In this document: one piece after another, positions 41,197 to 50,670 of the stretch
Numbering within the stretch: position 1 is the stretch's first letter
Layout: every line of letters starts with the position of its first letter
Origin: Mogibacterium sp.
Lineage (GTDB): Bacteria; Bacillota; Clostridia; Peptostreptococcales; Anaerovoracaceae
NCBI GenBank assembly: GCA_017431685.1
Contig: JAFRKO010000004.1
Location: 1 to 54,924, forward strand
Direction of reading: 5' to 3'
Length of the DNA: 54,924 bases
Position numbers and translations under genes: made by a program
The notes under the pieces: generated by a model
What the model was told of the DNA's origin: nothing
The model's database searches: none
What the model saw: only the letters and a program-made list of their open reading frames with translations

Positions 41197-41243
41197 CAGC
41201 TCCAAGGTAAAAGACCTCCCAAAGTGGAGGCCTTTTACCTTGG
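41197..41243. other. Right attachment core (attR) and adjoining inverted repeat
   Basis: CAGCTCCAAG (41197-41206) repeats the tRNA 3' core. Overlapping it, CCAAGGTAAAAG-A-CCTCC (41202-41219) pairs with GGAGG-C-CTTTTACCTTGG (41226-41243) with one mismatch, like the terminator that follows the tRNA at the left end. Confidence 0.5.
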
Positions 41244-41298
41244 AACTAGTGGAATTAAGTATCAAAGAGGAATGAGGGTGTTTTCCTCTGGGCCTTTC

Positions 41299-41520
41299 CT
41301 AAAGTGCTGCGAATATAGCGAAGCCTGCTATTGCTGCCAGCGTGGACAACGACAGTACTGAGGATACATATGCCCGTTGATTTTCATCATCAGCGAATAC
41401 CGGCAGTACGAATGGCGGCGGCAGTATGAACATGACATTGATTGCGTCTGCGGCATACGATGCCTATTCTCAGCATAAGAACGACGGGAAGGACCGTTTT
41501 GGTGACTTCTATTATCTGCA
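41299..41520 (-). pseudogene. C-terminal relic of an AEC-family permease
   Basis: On the minus strand the last 52 codons before the TAG at 41301-41299 read like the end of an AEC carrier: a hydrophobic stretch with ILPPPFVLPVFADDENQ and a final VSSVLSLSTLAAIAGFAIF span. Just upstream a TAG stop and a frame change interrupt it, with LPVVLML visible in another frame. There is no start. It lies between the element's right end and araD, so the insertion or an older deletion removed the rest. Confidence 0.6.
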
Positions 41521-41524
41521 TACG

Positions 41525-42217
41525 TTACTTGCCTTGTCCGTAGTATGCGTTCTTGCCGTGTTTTCTGAGATAATGCTTATCAAGAAGCTCCTGCTGGATG
41601 CTTCTGTGCTCAGGATTCAGCATCAATGCATGATAATCCATGAAAGCAACTTCTTCCATAACAACTGCGTTGTGTACGGCATTCATCGGATCAGTGCCCC
41701 ATGCGAACGGACCGTGTGAATAAGTGAGCACACCCGGAACAGCAGCAGGATCTTTGCCTTCGAAAGCTTCGATGATTACTTTGCCGGTCTCTTTCTCATA
41801 TTCTCCGTGGATCTCTTCTTCGGTCATCGGACGTGTGCAAGGGATGTCCTCGTAGAAATAGTCGGCATGAGTAGTACCCATAGCAGGAATGGCCATGCCT
41901 GCCTGTGCAAAGCTGGTTGCCCAGCGGGAATGAGTGTGCACTATTCCGCCGCATTCAGGAAATGCCTTGTAAAGCTCCACGTGGGTAGGAGTGTCGCTGG
42001 ATGGCTTCCACTTGCCTTCGACAACTTTGCCGTCCAGATCGACTACGACCATGTCCTCCGGTGACATGTTGTCATATGGAACGCCGGATGGCTTGATTAC
42101 AACCAGTCCGCTTTCTCTGTCGATGCCTGAAACGTTGCCCCATGTGAAAGTGATGAGCCCATATTCAGGAAGCTTGAGGTTAGCTTCACATACTGTTTTT
42201 TTAAGTTCTTCGAGCAT
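41525..42217 (-). CDS. araD: L-ribulose-5-phosphate 4-epimerase
   Basis: This 230-residue class II aldolase-like enzyme converts L-ribulose 5-phosphate to D-xylulose 5-phosphate. Zinc ligands appear in [15 protein letters not shown] (two His) and the later [11 protein letters not shown] (His). [21 protein letters not shown] and the terminal [10 protein letters not shown] are typical AraD blocks. GGGAGA precedes the ATG at 42217; the 14-residue upstream extension lacks a site. It follows the FGGY kinase on the minus strand and, with araA at the other end, completes the arabinose pathway. Confidence 0.94.
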   Translation of the reverse strand: MLEELKKTVCEANLKLPEYGLITFTWGNVSGIDRESGLVVIKPSGVPYDNMSPEDMVVVDLDGKVVEGKWKPSSDTPTHVELYKAFPECGGIVHTHSRWATSFAQAGMAIPAMGTTHADYFYEDIPCTRPMTEEEIHGEYEKETGKVIIEAFEGKDPAAVPGVLTYSHGPFAWGTDPMNAVHNAVVMEEVAFMDYHALMLNPEHRSIQQELLDKHYLRKHGKNAYYGQGK

Positions 42218-42278
42218 CAGATTCTCCCTTAAATATTTATATGTTCGTCTTTGATTCAATGTTTGTCAGTGATGAGGG

Positions 42279-43847
42279 TCAGATAGTATCGACAGCAGCT
42301 CTTTCAACCGGAAGAGCTTTTTTGTATCTTGTCAGGAATATATTGAATCCTGCAATGTCTGACTCTTCGGCCATTACCGTGTTAACCGATGATCCTGCAA
42401 AAACTTTATTGTCGAGATAGTCCGGAAGGGTCTCGCCGTCTTCTTTGTTAAGCATGTATGCAGCAAGCAGTGCGATTCCGTAAGGACCGCCTTCACCTGC
42501 GGTTTCCATGACTGAGACCGAGGAGCCTATTGCTGCAGAGAGCATTCTCTGCCCGACCTCCGGAGTCTTGAAGAAACCGCCGTGTCCGTAGAGCTTGTCG
42601 ACTTCTACGCCCTCAGTCTGTGTCAGTATATCCAGTCCGATTTTAAGTGTTGCCAATGCAGACAGGATGTGTGTTCTCATGAAATTGGCGAGGGTAAATG
42701 CTGCATCAGGGGTTCTGGCAAATACAGGCCTGCCTGCATCAAGATCCGTGACTCCCTCACCGGAGAAGTAGTTGAAGCTCAGAAGGCCTCCGCAATCAGG
42801 ATCGCCTTCAAGAGCCTTTCTGAAAAGCTTTGTGAAGAGCTCGCCCTTGTCAGCGTTGATACCCATCATTTCTGCGAATTCATTGAGCAATCCTACCCAT
42901 GCGTTTATGTCTGATGTGCAGTTATTGCAATGTACCATTGCCACAGGAAGACCATCAGGGGTAGTGACCATGTCGATCTCGCGGTGCACTCCGAGCTGTT
43001 TGTCAGTAACGATCATTGCGAAGTCAGAAGTACCTGCAGATACATTGCCTGTGCGTACGCGTACGGAATCAGTTGCAACCATTCCGGTTCCGGCATCACC
43101 CTCACATGGACATACAGGTGTGCCGGCCTTGAGAGTTCCGGACGGGTCAAGGAAGCTCGCGCCTTCCTCTGTAAGGAAACCCGCATTTTCACCTGCTGTC
43201 AGAACCTCCGGAAGGATGTCACGCAGTTTCCAGCCGAAGCCTTTTGCAGTAAGCAGTGCATCAAATTTCTGAACCATTGCTTCATCATAGTCAAGCTTGT
43301 CAGAGTCGATAGGGAACATACCTGATGCTTCGCCAACTCCCATGACCTTGCGGCCGGTCATCTTCCAGTGGAGATATCCTGCCAGAGTCGTCAGATAGGC
43401 GATATCTCCTACGTGACTTTCCTGGTTGAGAATTGCCTGATACAGATGAGCGATACTCCATCTCTGCGGAATATTGAACCCGAAAAGCTCAGTCAGCTCT
43501 TCTGCAGCAGCACCCGTTATTGTGTTACGCCATGTGCGGAACTCAGCAAGCTGATGATCATCCTTATCAAAAGGGAGGTAACCATGCATCATTGCGGAAA
43601 TTCCGATTGCGCCGACGCTCTCAAGCTCAACGCCGTATGCTGATTTGACATTTTCGCGCAGGGCTGCAAAGCATGCCTGTACTCCTTTGTGGATAATGTC
43701 CATTGAATATGTCCAGATCCCATTGACGAGCTGGTTTTCCCACTCATAGTCACCGGATGCGACCGGAATGTGGTTTTCGTCTATAAGGACGGCTTTAATG
43801 CGTGTTGATCCCAGTTCGATTCCAAGCGTAGATTTACCAAAATCCAT
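42279..43847 (-). CDS. FGGY-family kinase, probable L-ribulokinase
   Basis: This 522-residue sugar kinase of the FGGY family has the N-terminal ATPase phosphate loop [15 protein letters not shown], a mid [10 protein letters not shown]-like region ([27 protein letters not shown]) and the C-terminal [13 protein letters not shown] and [17 protein letters not shown] adenosine-binding parts. Its place between araD and the arabinose transport genes points to phosphorylation of L-ribulose, though its sequence is not classical AraB, so no symbol is given. AAAGGAAG lies 8 bases before the ATG at 43847; the frame is open to 44042 without support. Confidence 0.85.
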   Translation of the reverse strand: MDFGKSTLGIELGSTRIKAVLIDENHIPVASGDYEWENQLVNGIWTYSMDIIHKGVQACFAALRENVKSAYGVELESVGAIGISAMMHGYLPFDKDDHQLAEFRTWRNTITGAAAEELTELFGFNIPQRWSIAHLYQAILNQESHVGDIAYLTTLAGYLHWKMTGRKVMGVGEASGMFPIDSDKLDYDEAMVQKFDALLTAKGFGWKLRDILPEVLTAGENAGFLTEEGASFLDPSGTLKAGTPVCPCEGDAGTGMVATDSVRVRTGNVSAGTSDFAMIVTDKQLGVHREIDMVTTPDGLPVAMVHCNNCTSDINAWVGLLNEFAEMMGINADKGELFTKLFRKALEGDPDCGGLLSFNYFSGEGVTDLDAGRPVFARTPDAAFTLANFMRTHILSALATLKIGLDILTQTEGVEVDKLYGHGGFFKTPEVGQRMLSAAIGSSVSVMETAGEGGPYGIALLAAYMLNKEDGETLPDYLDNKVFAGSSVNTVMAEESDIAGFNIFLTRYKKALPVERAAVDTI

Positions 43848-44142
43848 TGCAAATACTTCCTTTCCATCATTATTTGCAGCTTTATCCTTTTCATTACGGC
43901 AGCGCCGTTTGTAATTATTCGTGAGTATAGCATCGGGCAAAAAAATAGAGAATGTAATAAATTCACCCCCTTGTAAAAATATTACATATTTTCCGGCCTC
44001 TGAATTTCGGGCAATGGCATTATTGCTTCGGCGAATTGACAACAGTTATATTAGTTTATGTAGACATTTATAAGCTGTTGCGGTAAAACTAAAAAAAGAC
44101 AGCAAGAGCTACAAAAACATTTACGCAAATATACTTCAATAC

Positions 44143-45840
44143 ATGATAAAGAGAATCCGGGAAAGTCTGCTGCTGCAGCTGTTATGCATAATTCTGATAA
44201 TCCTCCTGTTGTTTACGGGGTCTCTTTTTGTCTCACAGAGATACATCGGAGACATAAGCCGGGCAAACTCAGAATCTCTGTGCGGTTACCTGATGGACCA
44301 GATCGAGGATTCTCTCAGTTTCCATAAGGATAGCCTGCGGTATCAGGCTTCATATTTCTTCAGATATTGGGGGGCTGATGAACTTGGTGATCCTGACAGT
44401 CAGGACAGCCTGAGCGGTCAGTCTCTCGAAAGCCAGCTGCAGCCATTTTATTCTCAGATCACTTCACAGAGCAGGGATGTTGTGGCCATGATGATTTTTG
44501 ATAAGGACATGAACGAGGTGGCACACATAGGACGCGATGCATCCTTGCCTGTGAACAGACGCTATCTCAGGGAGGATGAGGATTTTGATGCCGGACAATA
44601 CCTTAGTAATGACTATGATTACAGCTATGCGTACTATTATCCGATATTCGCTACATATGAAGGTAAGGCCGTCCAGATAGGCATGTGTGTTTTCATCATG
44701 GAGCACTGGATAATCGATGGTAATATACGCAGCGTTCTGGGTGATCATGCGGCTGCCGCCATGCTGAGTGACTCGAATACGCCTATGCTTGCTATATACA
44801 GCGGATTGTGGAGCAATAAAGGCATTACCATGGAGGAAATCCGCAATAATCCGGGATATATATATCAGGAGAGTGAATGGGACAACGGAATCAAAGTAGC
44901 GGTTGTTGTATCTATTTCTGACAATATTGAAGGAGTTGGAAGAATACGCGTAATGACCGCGCTTGGTTACACTGTAACCATAATTCTTTCCATGATGCTT
45001 CTTGGTTTCTCGTACTTTAACATGGCAAAGCCTATCAACCGGATCACAGAATTCATCAACAGGGCCATAAGGCATCCGGATGACCGTCTCAATATGAAAA
45101 GGGTCGATGATATCGGAGTTGTAGCTTCAAGCCTTGATAAGATGCTTGATGAGAACCAGAAGATGATCGAGGAGCTGAAGGCGGGCAAGATCACCCTGTA
45201 TGAAACACGGCTGGCACGCCAGAAGATGGAGATCCTTGCATACAGGAACCAGATCAATCCGCATTTTCTGTACAACACGCTCTCCTGCATGAGAGACATG
45301 GCCCTCATACACGATGAGGATGACATTGCAGACATGGCAATGGCACTGTCAGATATATTCAGATATGCAGTCAAAGGCAGCAATATAGTTACATTCCGCG
45401 ATGAGGTGCAGTATATGGAGAAATATGCGAGCATCATCAATTACAGATTTGGCGGAAAAATAACAATCGTCACGGATATTTCCGATGAGGTTCTCGACAA
45501 GCCGGCAATCAGGTTTCTGCTGCAGCCGCTCGTAGAGAATTCTGTATTCCATGGACTCGAAGAGTCGCTGGATCCGGGTACCGTCAGTACCAAGGTTTCC
45601 ATGAGTGGCGACCGGATCGAGATCGTAGTGGAGGACAACGGCGTTGGCATGGATGAAGATACTCTTGAAGCCGTACGCGAAATGATCGACAATCCGGGTG
45701 ATAGTGCCAGCATCGGCCTCAGCAATATTGTACAAAGACTTCGCCTGTTCTACGATGACGACTACCAGATTACAGTAGACAGTGAAGAAGGTAAAGGGAC
45801 CAGAATAGTTATATCTCTGCCTGATCATATCAGGAAATAA
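44143..45840 (+). CDS. Sensor histidine kinase, YesM/LytS type
   Basis: This 565-residue kinase has a membrane span at residues 9-28, an extracytoplasmic sensor of about 250 residues, a second span near 275-297, a HAMP linker and a His_kinase domain with the phosphoacceptor His in YRNQINPHFLYNTLSCMRDM near residue 375. The HATPase part has LLQPLVENSVFHGLEE and EDNGVGMDEDTLE. YesM-type kinases sense carbohydrates and pair with AraC-type response regulators, one of which follows after 23 bases. A TTGACA at 44036-44041 may belong to its promoter; TATACT 8 bases before the ATG and no ribosome site suggest a possible second leaderless start. Confidence 0.92.
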   Translation: MIKRIRESLLLQLLCIILIILLLFTGSLFVSQRYIGDISRANSESLCGYLMDQIEDSLSFHKDSLRYQASYFFRYWGADELGDPDSQDSLSGQSLESQLQPFYSQITSQSRDVVAMMIFDKDMNEVAHIGRDASLPVNRRYLREDEDFDAGQYLSNDYDYSYAYYYPIFATYEGKAVQIGMCVFIMEHWIIDGNIRSVLGDHAAAAMLSDSNTPMLAIYSGLWSNKGITMEEIRNNPGYIYQESEWDNGIKVAVVVSISDNIEGVGRIRVMTALGYTVTIILSMMLLGFSYFNMAKPINRITEFINRAIRHPDDRLNMKRVDDIGVVASSLDKMLDENQKMIEELKAGKITLYETRLARQKMEILAYRNQINPHFLYNTLSCMRDMALIHDEDDIADMAMALSDIFRYAVKGSNIVTFRDEVQYMEKYASIINYRFGGKITIVTDISDEVLDKPAIRFLLQPLVENSVFHGLEESLDPGTVSTKVSMSGDRIEIVVEDNGVGMDEDTLEAVREMIDNPGDSASIGLSNIVQRLRLFYDDDYQITVDSEEGKGTRIVISLPDHIRK

Positions 45841-45863
45841 TCAGGCGCAGGCAAGGGGGATGT

Positions 45864-46595
45864 ATGCTTACGGTATATATAGCTGACGATGAAGTGTGGA
45901 TTACTTTAGGACTGACTAAGCTCCTCGAAAAATCCGGATATGACATATGGGTCATAGGCACAGCCAACAACGGTATCACAGCAAAGGAAGAGATCGCTGA
46001 ATTCAAGCCTGACATTCTGTTTACTGACATACGTATGCCGGGAAAGACAGGCCTTGAGCTGCTCAGCGAGATCCCTGAAGTATCTCCGGCGACCAAAGTA
46101 GTCATGATATCCGGGTATGCTGAATTTTCATATGCCCAGGAGGCAGTTAAGCTTCATGCTTATGATTATCTGCTCAAACCTATCAAGGAAGAAGAGCTGA
46201 ACAGGATTCTGAGCAACATCAGTGCTGAGAGCGGCGGTGCACCGTTCAGTGAAGAAAAAGGAACTCATGCACCGGAGAGGATGATAGACTGCGTTATCAG
46301 TGATATCCGCAATCACTATACGGAAGACATTCAGCTTACAACGCTCGCATCAAAATATTCGGTCAGCATAGCAAGGCTCAGCACTGAGATCAAAAAGAAA
46401 ATAGGGATGACTTTTTCTGATTATGTAGCTCAGCTGCGCATTCAGAGAGCCAAAGAGCTGCTGGCTGATGAAACCATGACTGTCAGCGAGATCGCCGAAA
46501 TAGTAGGATATAACGACTATTTCTATTTCATCAAGGTGTTCAAGAAGGTTCAGGGTATTTCACCAAGTAAATACAGAAAAACACTTCAGGAGTAG
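45864..46595 (+). CDS. Response regulator, YesN/AraC type
   Basis: This 243-residue regulator has a receiver domain (phosphoacceptor Asp in KPDILFTDIRMPGKTG near residue 54, Thr/Ser and Lys in MISGYAEF and YDYLLKPI) and a C-terminal AraC HTH pair (TLASKYSVSIARLSTEIKKKIGMTFSDYVAQLRI and TVSEIAEIVGYNDYFYFIKVFKKVQGISPSKYRK). GGGGGGATGT precedes the ATG. Together with the kinase it probably activates the sugar ABC transporter and araA in response to external sugar. A terminator follows at 46652. Confidence 0.93.
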   Translation: MLTVYIADDEVWITLGLTKLLEKSGYDIWVIGTANNGITAKEEIAEFKPDILFTDIRMPGKTGLELLSEIPEVSPATKVVMISGYAEFSYAQEAVKLHAYDYLLKPIKEEELNRILSNISAESGGAPFSEEKGTHAPERMIDCVISDIRNHYTEDIQLTTLASKYSVSIARLSTEIKKKIGMTFSDYVAQLRIQRAKELLADETMTVSEIAEIVGYNDYFYFIKVFKKVQGISPSKYRKTLQE

Positions 46596-46651
46596 CAGGA
46601 ACACAGCTGCGTATGCTGAATCCGTGTAAAAATTAATCGATATAATAATGT

Positions 46652-46686
46652 AAAAAACTGCAGGAAGCCTTCCATGCAGTTTTTTT
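46652..46686 (+). terminator. Rho-independent terminator of the two-component genes
   Basis: AAAACTGCA pairs with TGCAGTTTT around a 12-base loop, followed by T6. Between it and the next gene, TTGACA at 46794-46799 may be a -35 box for the transporter promoter; no convincing -10 box is seen at 17 bases. Confidence 0.85.
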
Positions 46687-46867
46687 GCAGCTTTTTTCAG
46701 GGTGAAGGATTTACCAAAAAACAAAAATGAGTCAATACTATTCATCATTCCGGGGGATTAATATAAGAGCGATCAGTAAGGGATTCGTTCCTTTTGACAG
46801 AAAAAAATATTTCAAATCCATGAATGTGCGGCGGGTCTGCTGCACACTATGAAAACCGGAGGAAAAC

Positions 46868-48043
46868 ATGAAGACTAGCAAAATTAAAATGATGCTGGCT
46901 GTCGTACTGTCACTCGTGATGGTATTCTCACTGGCAGCATGCGGCGGCGGAAGCACTGAATCAGCAGAAACTACTGAAGAACCTGCTGCTTCCACTGACG
47001 GCAAAATCAAGATCGGAGTATCCATCTGGAGCTCCACAGACGTACTTGGATCACAGTGCAAGCTGATGATCGACGCGGCAGCTGAGGCACTCGGCGTTGA
47101 GGTTCAGTACGTAGACCAGGGTCACGTATCTGAGAAGGTAACTGCATCTGTTGAGCAGCTCTGCGCTGCAGGATGCCAGGGAATCATCATATGCAACAGC
47201 TCAGACACAGAGATGGCTTCCGCTATCAAGACATGTAACGATAACGGAGTATATCTTGCACAGTTCTTCCGTATCATCAGCGAACAGAACAGCCCAGATA
47301 TCTTCAAGGCAGCTACCGACTCCCCATACTATATTGGAGCTGTTCACGAGAACGAGCCTGAAAACGGCGAGAAGCTGGTTCAGATCCTTCTCGACAAGGG
47401 CGACAGAAATATCGGTCTCATCGGCTGGGAGCAGGGCGATGCTACATGGCTCGGAAGATGGGAAGGATATAAGGCAGGCGTAGAAAAGTGGAATGCTGAG
47501 CATCCTGATGACCAGGCTGTTCTCTCTGAGCCACAGTACGCAGGAACATCTTCAGAGGGTGGCTCAAAGGCTGCAGAAGCTCTGATGAGTGCTAACCCTG
47601 ATCTTGACGCTCTTATCCCTGCAGGTGGCGGCGGAGACCCACTCCAGGGCGCTATCGCAGCAGTTGAGCGTGCAGGCAAGACAGCAGACATCGACATCGT
47701 TTCCACAGACTTCCTCCCAGACCTCGGAGAGAGACTGGCAAACGGCAGCATGGCTGGTGAGTCCGGCGGACATTACTGCGACCCACTGTTCGCATTCATG
47801 GCTGTATATAATGCAATCCAGGGCAACTACACAGGCATCGAGGGTAATTTCGAAGACATTCCTTTCCCATATCTGTATGTATCATCACCTGAAGACTATG
47901 CAGACTATGAGAAGTACTTCGTAGATCAGCTCCCGTACACTGCTGAAGAGCTCGTAGAGATGGCAGGTCTCGATATGGCCGGTCTCAAGGACAAGGCAGC
48001 ATCACTCTCAATCGAGGACGCAGCTGCAAGATCCGGCAATTAG
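46868..48043 (+). CDS. Sugar ABC transporter substrate-binding lipoprotein
   Basis: This 391-residue binding protein has a signal peptide with lipobox LAAC near residue 24, a Thr/Glu-rich linker and a periplasmic-binding-protein type 1 fold like RbsB, starting DGKIKIGVSIWSSTDVLGSQ. GAGGGDPLQGAIAAVERAG-type hinge segments are in place. GGAGG precedes the ATG. It is followed by two hairpins that should protect its mRNA and allow higher expression than the membrane subunits. Given araA downstream, L-arabinose or a related pentose is the likely ligand. Confidence 0.92.
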   Translation: MKTSKIKMMLAVVLSLVMVFSLAACGGGSTESAETTEEPAASTDGKIKIGVSIWSSTDVLGSQCKLMIDAAAEALGVEVQYVDQGHVSEKVTASVEQLCAAGCQGIIICNSSDTEMASAIKTCNDNGVYLAQFFRIISEQNSPDIFKAATDSPYYIGAVHENEPENGEKLVQILLDKGDRNIGLIGWEQGDATWLGRWEGYKAGVEKWNAEHPDDQAVLSEPQYAGTSSEGGSKAAEALMSANPDLDALIPAGGGGDPLQGAIAAVERAGKTADIDIVSTDFLPDLGERLANGSMAGESGGHYCDPLFAFMAVYNAIQGNYTGIEGNFEDIPFPYLYVSSPEDYADYEKYFVDQLPYTAEELVEMAGLDMAGLKDKAASLSIEDAAARSGN

Positions 48044-48074
48044 GATTTAAGTTCCTGGGGACTATCCTGCGGTC

Positions 48075-48146
48075 ACTAAACCGAGGGGAAGTCCCCTTTA
48101 GTTATCTGGAAAAAGCGGCTGGTGTCGCATTCAGCGATACCAGCCG
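48075..48146 (+). promoter_or_regulatory. Two mRNA hairpins between binding protein and permease
   Basis: ACTAAA-CCG-AGGGGA pairs with TCCCCT-TTAGT (48075-48102), and CGGCTGGTGTCGC (48116-48128) with GCGATACCAGCCG (48134-48146), around ATTCA. No long T-run follows. Such hairpins after binding-protein genes typically stabilise the upstream mRNA and lower downstream expression. Confidence 0.6.
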
Positions 48147-48173
48147 TCTTAGCTAATGAAAGAGGTGGATTAG

Positions 48174-49142
48174 ATGGTTTCTGCTGATGAAACTAAAAAC
48201 AAGAAAGGAATGTCCGGAACCGTAAAAGGATATCTGATTCTTTTTGGCCTGGTTATCCTTTCATGGGCTGTATTCAAAATCCTCACACCGGCAAATTTCG
48301 GTTCGCCGGCAAACCTCCTCAGCTACTTTGAGGCTTCTCTCCTCGCAGCTGTCGGAGCTGTAGGATTTTACTTCGTAATGGTAATGGGCATGTTCGACTT
48401 TTCTATCGGAGCTAATATCATGTTGTCCGCTATCGTCGGATGTGTCTTCGCGACACGCTTTGGACTGGGATATGTCGGCCTTATTGTAGGCAGCATTATT
48501 ACCGGTGCTATTGTAGGACTTCTCAATGGATTCTTCTATGTAAAACTCAGAATCCCTTCGATGATCGTTACTACAGGTCTGGCTCTTATATACGAATCTG
48601 TCGCGAACTATATAGCAGGCGGAGTGGAGCAGACGCTTCCGTCCGACCTGAGAGCGCTCGGTCAGATGCCGGGCAACCTGATTCTGGCAGTTTTCGCATT
48701 CGTCCTTGCATATGTTCTTCTGAACTACACCAAAGTAGGAACTTACACATATGCGATCGGAAGCAATGAGTTCGTCGCCAAGAATATGGGTATCAACGTT
48801 AATCTGTACAAAGTGCTTGCATTCGTAATAAGCGGAGCATTTTTCGGGATCATGGCCGTACTGACAATCAGCTATGGTTCATCAATGGTAGCTGTAACAG
48901 GCATGGCATCAATGAGCCGTAACTTCGTCCCTACAATGGGATGTTTCTTCGGACTCGCATTCAAGAAATACGGAATGCCTCTTCCTGCGATCATCATCGG
49001 TGAGTTTGTTATCAACATCATCTTCTTCGGATTCATCGCACTGGGAGCTCCGACAGCTATTCAGGACGTTATCACAGGACTTGCACTCCTTATCGTAGTT
49101 ACTATGACTACTAAGGTCACCAAGGGCGAGATCGTTAAGTAA
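48174..49142 (+). CDS. Sugar ABC transporter permease 1 (RbsC-like)
   Basis: This 322-residue permease has about ten spans and the RbsC/AraH family pattern: GMFDFSIGANIMLSAIVG (the conserved D-S-G loop), LNGFFYVKLRIPSMIVTTGLALIYES and the YTKVGTYTYAIGSNEFVAKNMGINV cytoplasmic loop contacting the ATPase. GAAAGAGGTGG lies before the ATG. It is one of two different permeases flanking the ATPase, so a heterodimeric channel is likely. Confidence 0.9.
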   Translation: MVSADETKNKKGMSGTVKGYLILFGLVILSWAVFKILTPANFGSPANLLSYFEASLLAAVGAVGFYFVMVMGMFDFSIGANIMLSAIVGCVFATRFGLGYVGLIVGSIITGAIVGLLNGFFYVKLRIPSMIVTTGLALIYESVANYIAGGVEQTLPSDLRALGQMPGNLILAVFAFVLAYVLLNYTKVGTYTYAIGSNEFVAKNMGINVNLYKVLAFVISGAFFGIMAVLTISYGSSMVAVTGMASMSRNFVPTMGCFFGLAFKKYGMPLPAIIIGEFVINIIFFGFIALGAPTAIQDVITGLALLIVVTMTTKVTKGEIVK

Positions 49143-49158
49143 AGGAAGGAGAAGTACA

Positions 49159-50658
49159 ATGAGCGAAATCAGATTACAGGTTCAGAATGTGTGCAAATCC
49201 TTCGGAATTACGAAGGCCCTGCAGAATGTATCATTTAATATCAACAAGGGCGAGGTTCATGCTCTTATTGGTGAGAATGGTTCGGGCAAGTCAACACTTA
49301 CAAATTCACTTACCGGAATCTATCAGAAGGACAGCGGTTCCTTCATCCTCGACGGAGAAGAGATCCATCCTAAGAATCAGGTAGAAGCCAACAATGCAGG
49401 AGTTTCAATCATCGTTCAGGAGCTCGGTACTCTTGATGGACTGACTGTTGCAGAGAACATCTTTCTCGGACACGAAGACCGTTTTGTCAAAATGGGAATC
49501 AAGAACACCAATGCTATGAACCGCGAGGCAAACGCACTGCTCAAGCAGTATGGATTTGACCGCATCAAAGCATCTGACATGGTGGAAACATATAACTTTG
49601 AAGACAGAAAACTGGTTGAGATCGTCAAGGCAACTTACTTCGATCCTAAGATCGTCGTAATCGATGAGACTACAACAGCTCTGTCACAGGAAGGCCGTGA
49701 AGAGCTTTACAAGCAGATGAATCAGATCAGGGATAAGGGTAACACTGTTATATTCATATCCCACGACCTGCCGGAGATCCTGCGCATGTCGGATACCATC
49801 ACCGTACTGAGAGACGGCGTGTATATTGACACTGTCAAGAGTGCAGATATCGACGAGGAAGGGCTCAAGAAGCTGATGGTCGGCAGAGAAGTCACAGGTC
49901 ACTATTACCGTGCTGATTACGGTGAAAAGATCTCTGACGAGGTAGTCATGTCCGTGAAGAATGTCACAGTTCCGGGACAGATACATGACATCAACTTCGA
50001 ACTCCACAAAGGTGAGATCCTTGGCTTTGGAGGCCTGTCAGAGTCCGGTATGCATGAGATAGGCAAAGCCTGCTTCGGTGCTTCATTCGACAGAGAAGGA
50101 AGCGTAACACTGGCTGACGGAACACAGATCAATGACATACCGACAGCTATCAAGCACAGCATTGCTTATACATCCAAGGATAGAGATAACGAATCCATAG
50201 TAATCAATCAGAGCATCAGAGAAAACATCTGTCTGCCTTCACTCGATGAGCTAGCTAACGGCATGCATATGCTCAGCGATAAGAAGCTGAAAGAATTCGC
50301 AAACAAGCATGCTGCTGAGATGTCTACCAAAATGCAGAGCGTTGAGCAGTTTGTATCGGATCTTTCCGGCGGTAATAAACAGAAAGTCGTTCTGGCACGC
50401 TGGATCGGTAAAGACTCAGACATCCTTGTACTTGACAGCCCGACGCGTGGTATTGACATCAAGGTCAAGCAGGATATCTATCAGCTGATGGACAGAATGA
50501 GAAAAGAAGGCAAGTCGATCATCATGATCTCAGAAGAGCTGATGGAACTTATCGGTATGTGCGACCGTATCATAATCATGAAGGACGGCGAGATCAGCAA
50601 TGAACTCATGCGTGATCCGGAAATGGATGAGAACTACCTCATCGCAAGCATGGTATAA
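49159..50658 (+). CDS. Sugar ABC transporter ATP-binding protein (two ABC domains)
   Basis: This 499-residue ATPase has two fused nucleotide-binding domains as in RbsA/AraG/MglA. Domain 1 has Walker A GENGSGKST near residue 38 and Walker B IVVIDETTTALS; its signature region is degenerate (NFEDRKLVEI). Domain 2 has a degenerate Walker A (GGLSESGMHEI) but an intact LSGGNKQKVVLARW signature and ILVLDSPTRGIDIKV Walker B, the usual asymmetry of the family. AAGGAAGGAG precedes the ATG. It powers import with the two permeases. Confidence 0.93.
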   Translation: MSEIRLQVQNVCKSFGITKALQNVSFNINKGEVHALIGENGSGKSTLTNSLTGIYQKDSGSFILDGEEIHPKNQVEANNAGVSIIVQELGTLDGLTVAENIFLGHEDRFVKMGIKNTNAMNREANALLKQYGFDRIKASDMVETYNFEDRKLVEIVKATYFDPKIVVIDETTTALSQEGREELYKQMNQIRDKGNTVIFISHDLPEILRMSDTITVLRDGVYIDTVKSADIDEEGLKKLMVGREVTGHYYRADYGEKISDEVVMSVKNVTVPGQIHDINFELHKGEILGFGGLSESGMHEIGKACFGASFDREGSVTLADGTQINDIPTAIKHSIAYTSKDRDNESIVINQSIRENICLPSLDELANGMHMLSDKKLKEFANKHAAEMSTKMQSVEQFVSDLSGGNKQKVVLARWIGKDSDILVLDSPTRGIDIKVKQDIYQLMDRMRKEGKSIIMISEELMELIGMCDRIIIMKDGEISNELMRDPEMDENYLIASMV

Positions 50659-50670
50659 GGAGGGATAATC

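Larger units (their letters stand above)
34608..41206. mobile_element. Integrative mobilisable element in tRNA-Thr
   Basis: About 6.6 kb between two CAGCTCCAAG copies. Gene order from the tRNA is integrase, RepA-like ATPase, sigma-like HTH protein, PC4-like ssDNA-binding protein, MobV relaxase and a small Cys-rich protein, all on the minus strand, then about 1 kb of non-coding DNA with repeats. A candidate oriT is upstream of mob. No conjugation (type IV secretion) genes are present, so it would depend on a helper. Flanking host genes are on the opposite strand and compositionally different from the AT-rich right part. Confidence 0.75.

Noticed and set aside
34608-41206. CRISPR array among the repeats of the element
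   Set aside because: Only three 33-bp imperfect repeats at unequal, roughly 56-70 base gaps and no cas genes; not a CRISPR pattern.
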